From assembly GCA_963580285.1 (NCBI GenBank), contig OY757024.1, positions 120,466,045 through 120,530,044 on the forward strand: 64,000 nucleotides of DNA, written 5' to 3'. Under the pieces are notes generated by a model. It was not told where the DNA came from and did not search any database. It saw only the letters and a list, made by a program, of their open reading frames with translations. How positions within the stretch are numbered: the first letter of the stretch is position 1; each line of letters opens with the position of its first letter. The stretch is from Lucinisca nassula (taxonomy: Eukaryota > Mollusca > Bivalvia > Lucinida > Lucinidae). This document shows positions 57,955 through 64,000 of this stretch, one piece after another. The translations under genes and the position numbers were made by a program.

Positions 57955-58213
57955 TTCCAACCCTTATATGGGCCCCGTCAAGCGATTTTGGTACTTATCG
58001 CCTATGCGAGCAGCAAAGGTTCAGGCGAGCCTGCGCATCCGCGCAGTCTCGCCAGAACCTTCTCTGCTCGCTCATACAAGCAGTAAATCAAGAGGAACCT
58101 TCAGACATAAAGTCATATCCCTGGCCCCTCTGAATGGCTGGGCATGCGCAGTTAAAATTTGTCATGACGGAATGCTCGAAGACCCAAATTCCCTTGGCGG
58201 GGCTCATATGATA
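57955..58213. repeat. Dispersed repeat R, copy 2
   Basis: Same sequence and foldback as 31965-32240, ending ttggcggggctcat in both. Confidence 0.8.
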
Positions 58214-58285
58214 AATGGACTTGTCACAAGAGTCCACTAGTACACAATGGGTTAATAAAAGTGCTCCATATGCCAGTTTACATTA

Positions 58286-58562
58286 CGATAACACACCCGT
58301 GCGACATAGTACATGTTTTCACACCTCCAAAATTTGCTACTTTTCTGATGAAAATCCGTGATATTTTTCTTATAAAAACTGCAAACTTAGGTTGTGGGTG
58401 CTCGTTAGAACCGCCTCAATGAGGCGGTTCTAACGAGTACCCACAATCTATGTATTGGAGCAAAAATAAGAAAAATAATTTATACCCCCGTAAACCCCAG
58501 TTTTCTCTATATAAAGTGGGGTTTAAGGGGGTGTTCATTTCACTGACTTGTTCACGTGATGA
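58286..58562. mobile_element. Family-B MITE
   Basis: cgataacacacccgtgcgac left; near-perfect core palindrome (58391-58443); right ggggtttaagggggtgttca. 58562-58920 shows no feature. Confidence 0.85.
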
Positions 58563-59030
58563 ATCATTTTGGTGCATCCAAACGTGTCTCAGGACGTCAT
58601 TAGGAGCGAACGGTGTACTTAACAGAAAGAACTTCAGTCTACGAGTACAATTCGCTGTCTAGGCACACTGTGCCCTTAGTTTATTATAAATACGACAAAA
58701 AATATTCGTAGTTGTGATTATGCTTTATTTTTATTCCTACATTAATTACACATATTATAACACGTCCACCTGTGACAGTTAAAAAAACAAAGTGAGTCAA
58801 TATAAAAGCAATCCAAATTGAGTCAGGGCAAATCCAAACAGACAAGACTTTGGGGAGCAACAAAGACATGGGTCAAAGGCAATCAGCCAGTCTGGTCATA
58901 GCCTTCCATAATATCTCTTCTTTACGAAAACATGCCTATTCAGATATACAGAAACTTTTACTTCAAAAAAATGAAAATTATTTAGATAGAAACTTTTGAT
59001 ATTTTTCGCATTTCTGCTCAAGAACATAGA

Positions 59031-59320
59031 GGAACGGGAGGTCACGGGTTCGATCCTGGGCCGCGACATACCAGTCGTTAAAAATGGTACTAGCTGCTCC
59101 TCGCTTGGCACTCAGATTTAGGGGGTAGAGCTAGGACTGTTCGACCCAGTGTCAGGATAATGTGACTGGGTGTGGTATCATGTAATGTGTCTGGGACATG
59201 ATACTTCAGTGAGGCAGCACAATAAAAGTGAGCATTGAGCTCCCTGTCCCAACCAGACACCGTCGTGATATGACTGAAAAATTGTTGAAAGCAATGTTAA
59301 ACCCGAATTCACAAACACAC
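59031..59320 (+). mobile_element. tRNA-type SINE family 4 with 10-bp target duplication
   Basis: Flanked by agaacataga at 59021-59030 and 59321-59330. Box-B-like acgggttcgatcctgg at 59045-59059; box A is missing, so the head is truncated. Tail is CACAAACACAC. Confidence 0.88.
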
Positions 59321-59411
59321 AGAACATAGATTGTGGGTACTCATTTGAGTACCATTAGAGGAAACACAACCTACATTTTTGAGAAGAAATAAGAAAATGT
59401 ATACCCCTGTA

Positions 59412-60827
59412 CAGGGCTCGAGAAACTGAAGAATCCATATCGGTCCAGCCAGATTTCACCAGAAATTACAGAAATTGCCGATCGGTTTCGGTAATTTCCG
59501 TAAACGTCCTTGGCATTTTGCAATTTCAAAATGTGTTATTAGCGTCACGAATGGCACACCAATGTTGCTCTTACACTTGTCAACGGATATGAGCACCAGT
59601 ATCTTGATTATAAACAACAATTATTGCTCACATCGTTCAGATTTCATCTACTTTCATTTTCTACGCCAGATTTCATCTACTTTCATTTTCCCAATATCCG
59701 GGTCACTCAGAACCTGAAGACCGCTGAAGGGAAACAACCGATGTGGGACAGTCAAAGACCAGTTCGATGGTCACTATATAAACCTTTAAATATTTCTCTT
59801 ATTTCATGCATTTTATTTTGCCCAAATTGCTTTGTTTACAAATGGCGACCGATTTTGCAGCCATGTGGTTGGAAAATGACGTCATACGGTTTCCGTTTAC
59901 ACAATACACATTAATGCAGTCAAGGACTTAACACACACACCTGTTTTATGTCATTGATTTTAATAGAGCGTATTTCTAAAAAAATCGCTTTGAACTGGTT
60001 AAAAAATCTAAAAACATTTCTTTAATCTCGAACCAAAACATGACCGAACGAGAGTCATTGAAAATCTTACATGGCCGAACTGAGTTTTAAAGAATATAAA
60101 TACATATTTCACGATTACACAAGCCTGAAATAAATCGCTTTCTCTACAAATGATGACCTATATTGAAGCCACGTGATTGGCAAATCACGTCATGCATTTT
60201 CATTTTAATTCATTCAAGGGCGTAATACACATGTGGTTTATGTTATTGGTTTCAATGGAGCGTATTTCTTAAATAAAAATATCGTTTATAATGGGTGAAA
60301 TAAGGCATTTTCCCTCGAAGGCATAACACTCAATGTTCAGAAATGACAGGAGTGTATTGAAAATTGCGCCCTGTGAAAAAAATCAATTTTATATTCAAAT
60401 ACCGGTTCTATAGTAAACCATAAATTAATGACTTGTGTAAACAAACTAGCGGATGTCCTGCATTGATTGACCTAATTTTCTCACCTTGCCAGCTTGCCGA
60501 TAACGCCTGAGGCCAGTGTTCACGGTTTAATAATTTTGACACACGGGTCAAATTTCGCTGCGATAAGATCAAAGAACCCGACGTGGACTTGTCCATTTTT
60601 CACCTTGTTAGATAATGAACTAGTCTAACACCTTGTGCTGTAGGCGTTTTTTGTGTACATGCTTGGATTATTACAACATAATGTTTTAGCGAAAATTTTC
60701 AAACCGTTTTTTTTAAAATGTTATAGAATTATGGACCGATTTTTTAAATCTTCTTCTGGGGTCAAAATCGGCTTATGCAAGGCAAATTAGGTCCAGAACC
60801 GGAAAACCGACATTTTCTTGAGCCCTG
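59412..60827. mobile_element. Non-autonomous hAT-like transposon, 1416 bp
   Basis: Termini cagggctcgagaaa and tttcttgagccctg are inverted with one mismatch. The 8-bp direct repeat cccctgta lies at 59404-59411 and 60828-60835. An internal ~330-bp near-duplication (tacaaatggcgaccgatttt and tacaaatgatgacctatatt) is present. No transposase frame. Confidence 0.9.
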
Positions 60828-61108
60828 CCCCTGTAAACCCCAGTTTTACTATATAAAAGTTGGATCAAAGAGGGTCAAAATTATATATAGGCATGTTTTC
60901 TGATGAGACTGAATAGCCCAGAGTCAATAGCATGCTCATGTAAGTTAACACAGACATGCAGGCGGGTCTGACACTTTGCTGTCCACTCACATCTTCTGTA
61001 GGCTTGTCCTGCCCTGAATCATTTAACACTTGTCCTGCTGAGCCCAGATATGTCTTATCTTTCAAACAATGTAGATGCAGATCAAAGCCATCTGATCAGG
61101 ATCTTCAT

Positions 61109-61665
61109 CATTACGATAACACACCCGTGTGACATAGTGCATTTTTCGCATCTCCAAAATGGCTACTTTTCTGATGAAAATCTGTGATTATTTTCTTACT
61201 TAGGCTGCAAACATAAGTTTTGGGTGCTCGTTAGAATGGCCTCAATGAGGCCGTTCTAACAAAACCTCTGCATTGGAGCAGAAGTCAGAAAAATAATGTA
61301 TACCCCCATAAACCCCAGTTTTCTCTATATAAAGTGTAGTTTCATTACGAAAACACGCCTATACAAATACAATGACACATTTAACGCCGAAAAAATGAAA
61401 ATTTTCAGTTGAAAAATTGTAATATTTTTCTTATTTTTGCTCAAAATATAGATTGTCGGTACGAGTTAGAACCGCCTCATTGCGGCAGTTCTAAAGAGTA
61501 CCAACAATCTTTATCTCAGAGCAGAAATAAGAAAAATAAGGTTTACCCCTGCAAACCCCAGTTTTACTATATAAAAGTGGGGTTAGAGGGGGTCAAAATT
61601 ATATAGGCGTGTTTTTGTGATGAAGGGGGTTTTCATTTCACAGACATGTTCACATGACGATTGTT
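61109..61665. mobile_element. Family-B MITE carrying a nested family-A MITE
   Basis: Pieces 61109-61344 and 61623-61665 (cattacgataacacacccgt left; gggggttttcatttcacaga right). Core palindrome at about 61215-61262. Confidence 0.88.
61345..61622. mobile_element. Family-A MITE nested in family B
   Basis: cattacgaaaacacgcctat left and tataggcgtgtttttgtgat right, with its own core at about 61455-61512. Confidence 0.9.
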
Positions 61666-61869
61666 CATAACTTAGTTTGAGAATTTGTTGCAATGATTTG
61701 TATCAAAAAATCTGGTTGGTTGATAATCAGTGGTGGGTGTGGCATATTTAAATATTCAGTAGGTCAAGGGTTAATATCATTGTACACCCCAAATTCTTTG
61801 TAACACTGTTGTTCGGGTCCAAAGCTGAAGCCATGTTAGTTAAACAACCATGTTATACCCAAACAAAAA

Positions 61870-62079
61870 TACAGTGAAATTCCGCTAATAAGACCACCTA
61901 TACTTAAGACTAATTCTGCAATAAAACACCTATTTAGAATGGTGCAGTTATTATTTCGGTGAATTTCTTGCACACAATGTCCTCTTGTCAGGGACCACCT
62001 TTGGGACTGTTCAAAAGTGGTCTTTAAGACCACTTTTGAACAGTTCCAAAGCTGGTCTTAATATAGGAATTTTACTGTA
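61870..62079. mobile_element. 210-bp Tigger/Pogo-type MITE
   Basis: tacagtgaaattccgctaat left, aggaattttactgta right, TA at both edges; inner palindrome of caaaagtggtctttaagacc. Confidence 0.85.
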
Positions 62080-62092
62080 TACAGATTACAGA

Positions 62093-62350
62093 GGATCCTC
62101 GCTAACAACAGTTTTTGTTTCCTAAAAATTTGCATTTATAGCAAATTTGCTGCCATAAAGACTCCTAATGTGGAGTAGTATAACAGGTAATAAAAGACTT
62201 TCTCCCTGAATTACTCTAAGAAACAAATGTTGGGGATATTTGTTAGAATTGCCTCACCGAGGCGATTCTAACAAGTGCCCACAGCATTTGTTTCTTGGCA
62301 TTTAAACTTCTAATAATTACCATATTCTTCAATATCCCCATTCATCTTCT
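62093..62350. mobile_element. Fourth repeat type carrying the core palindrome
   Basis: The core (62237-62288, tttgttagaattgcctcacc then gaggcgattctaacaagt) is flanked by aagaaacaaatgttggg and cagcatttgtttcttgg arms. Outer ends are not clear. Confidence 0.6.
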
Positions 62351-62384
62351 TCTCTTTCAACAGGTAAAAAATGTAAATGTTGTT

Positions 62385-62790
62385 ATAAGTTTTGCCGTTA
62401 TACTGAATATCAATTTATCATAATGACGTCGCGTCTAAGAGTGTAATAACGCCATGTAAAATTTTTGATAATCCACTAGTGGATTAAATATGCAAATTAG
62501 CTAGATATGTCCTGTAATGTTACATGTACGACATCCTTAACGTCGTCGCTTTACTAACGGCGGAATATTGACATTTTTGTAAGCGATCGTGAATAAAATG
62601 CGTTTAAAATGTCATATGATAAATAGAATCTTGCATTTATGCTCATGTATTAGTGAATTCATTAAACTCGTTGAGGAAAAGGGATAAAATGTTCGGCAAA
62701 GCCTCGCATTTTATCCATTTTCCTCAACTCGTTTAATAAATTCAATAATACATGAACACTCATGTAAGATCCTCTATATAAGGGGATCGA
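62385..62790. mobile_element. Family-E MITE, opposite orientation to 30243
   Basis: Inner hairpin gttgaggaaaagggataaaa against ccattttcctcaactcg; ends atcctctatata. Confidence 0.78.
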
Positions 62791-63085
62791 CTGTTTGTTT
62801 GTTTGATTTGAGGTTTAACATCCCCATAACATTGTTTAAGTCATTTTGGAGACGCTGCTTCAAATTTTGTGGGACTTTTACCGGACACTGAGATGAATTG
62901 ACGTCTCAAGCCCTGCCACCCAATGAAACTAAAAGGCTTACATGCATTGGATGGCCGAACTCACACCACTTTGCCTGGGCAGGCTTAGTCCCTTCTAAGC
63001 GGTTTACCAGTACTCATGTGTGGCCAGTTTCAGCTCTGTGTGGCAGCACCAATCTATTTCTCCAAGCCCCAATGATGGGGGGCAG
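62790..63085 (-). mobile_element. SINE-like family 1 copy
   Basis: tgtttgtttgatttgaggtt to ccaagccccaatgatggggg. Candidate target duplication gatcgactgt / gattgactgt. Confidence 0.8.
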
Positions 63086-63089
63086 CCAA

Positions 63090-63265
63090 GATTGACTGTA
63101 TATGGAAAAATTTTATGGTCATTTTTCTACATTATCTATACATCTACATCTTTGGATCTCTCTGTAAACAATGATATATCCAAAACTGATATTATTAACA
63201 ATATTATAAAGAGGCTGTGGTGTATGACCATAAAAGATATACAAATGTATATTATCACTTCAAAG
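63090..63265. mobile_element. Tigger-like MITE fragment
   Basis: ttttatggtcatttttctac and attataaagaggctgtggtg parallel 33070-33195. Confidence 0.55.
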
Positions 63266-63318
63266 TAAAAAAAATGCATACATGTAATATCATAAAATCA
63301 ATCTAAATATTCAGGCCC

Positions 63319-63530
63319 CCGAGGTTATAAAACTTTTTTCATGCTCAACTCACTTGGGTAGAAATTTGTCCGGCTTATAAATTTTAAAATGTTGGCATTT
63401 TAAAATTATGAGCAGGATAAATAATATTCTATGAGTAGGAAAAACACACTGGTTTGTGTGTATTTTAATAGTTATGAGCATTACAAATTTCACGCTCAGC
63501 TGAGCATGAAAAATGTTTTATAACCTCAGG
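63319..63530. mobile_element. 212-bp MITE with long inverted termini
   Basis: cgaggttataaaactttttt left and aaatgttttataacctcagg right, about 35-bp arms including catgctcaac/gctgagcatg. Confidence 0.82.
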
Positions 63531-63546
63531 ACCAGGCATTCAAAAA

Positions 63547-63886
63547 GAGGCAATGATCAGGAACCGATACAATCAACCAACAGCTCCCATCAGCGACACC
63601 ATAGGGAAAGAAATATGAACATGAAACAACATACCCTAATGGAAACATCAATAGCGGAAAGCCAAAAGGACAGTTACTTTCCCACAAAATGGCCAATAGG
63701 CTATCCAAAATAAAATAATATAAGCGACACAAACACCCAAAGACAAACCATAACAACAATAAACTGCGACAGAAGAACCGCCTTGCAATGGTCAGCAGAA
63801 ACAAATTCCACTGGGGGGCTTAAATCGATTTTACGTGGCCACAATCCTCGCCCTTACATCTGTCGCGATTTGGACAAATAATTCAA
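63547..63886 (-). mobile_element. Penelope-like 3' module copy
   Basis: 3' end gaggcaatgatcaggaaccg at the left; 5' truncation at about 63886. It keeps the hydrophobic open frame reading LAILWESNCPFGFPLLMFPL on the minus strand. Confidence 0.75.
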
Positions 63887-63953
63887 GTCTGAGCAAACAA
63901 TGCAGAACATGACCACAGTCCTCCTACAGTAGAGGCCCAATCTGCGACTACCA

Positions 63954-64000
63954 TCATGAAAACATGCCAATATAATTTTGACCCCCTTGAACCCCACTTT
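63954..64000. mobile_element. Family-A MITE, left end, cut by the window edge
   Basis: catcatgaaaacatgccaat then ttgacccccttgaacccc. Confidence 0.8.

Larger units (their letters stand above)
58923..60903. mobile_element. Family-A MITE split by a SINE and a hAT-like element
   Basis: MITE pieces are 58923-59030, 59321-59411 and 60828-60903 (acgaaaacatgcctattcag left; ttatatataggcatgttttc right). Removing the two insertions gives a normal family-A layout. Confidence 0.85.

Overview
The window looks like a non-model marine invertebrate nuclear genome, most likely a bivalve mollusc (an inference from the density and style of the repeats, the tRNA-headed SINEs, the Penelope-like retroelements and one animal-type split gene). 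It is AT-rich, has no operons or prokaryotic signals, and is dominated by transposable elements and satellites. Nearly all short open frames in it are repeat-derived.

One host gene is supported: a four-exon plus-strand gene (24787-24993, 30114-30229, 32758-32877, 41045-42002) encoding a 466-residue kyphoscoliosis peptidase/hillarin-like transglutaminase-fold protein. All three introns are GT-AG and the splice phases (0, 2, 2) join without adjustment. The expected catalytic Cys position reads Ser136, while the expected His180 and Asp195 are present, so it reads as a pseudoenzyme. It starts MGCCSS, a typical myristoyl/palmitoyl signal. Its introns (5.1, 2.5 and 8.2 kb) are packed with mobile elements.

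Layout. 0-10 kb: foldback elements, a 3' module of a Penelope-like element, a LINE C-terminal remnant, an 865-bp tandem duplication, a 160-bp satellite, MITEs and SINEs. 11-13.5 kb: a dead LTR-retrotransposon gag/protease remnant cut by three MITEs. 14-16.5 kb: a ~155-bp satellite. 17-21 kb: foldbacks and unassigned sequence. 21.3-23.9 kb: a 44-bp minisatellite. 24.8-42 kb: the host gene; intron 3 holds a GTAGG/GGGTA tract and a decayed Penelope-like reverse transcriptase. 42-48 kb: MITEs, microsatellites and a ~155-bp satellite. 48.3-51.6 kb: a nearly intact but twice-lesioned non-LTR retrotransposon with 5-bp target duplication, inside a ~335-bp satellite that resumes to 53.2 kb. 53-58 kb: satellites, an inverted Penelope-like remnant. 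58-64 kb: nested MITEs, including a SINE and a hAT-like element (8-bp target duplication) inside one MITE.

The most unusual pattern is a ~45-50 bp palindrome (arms containing GTACTCGTTAGAACCGCCTC) found about 19 times at the centre of at least four repeat families whose termini are otherwise unrelated.
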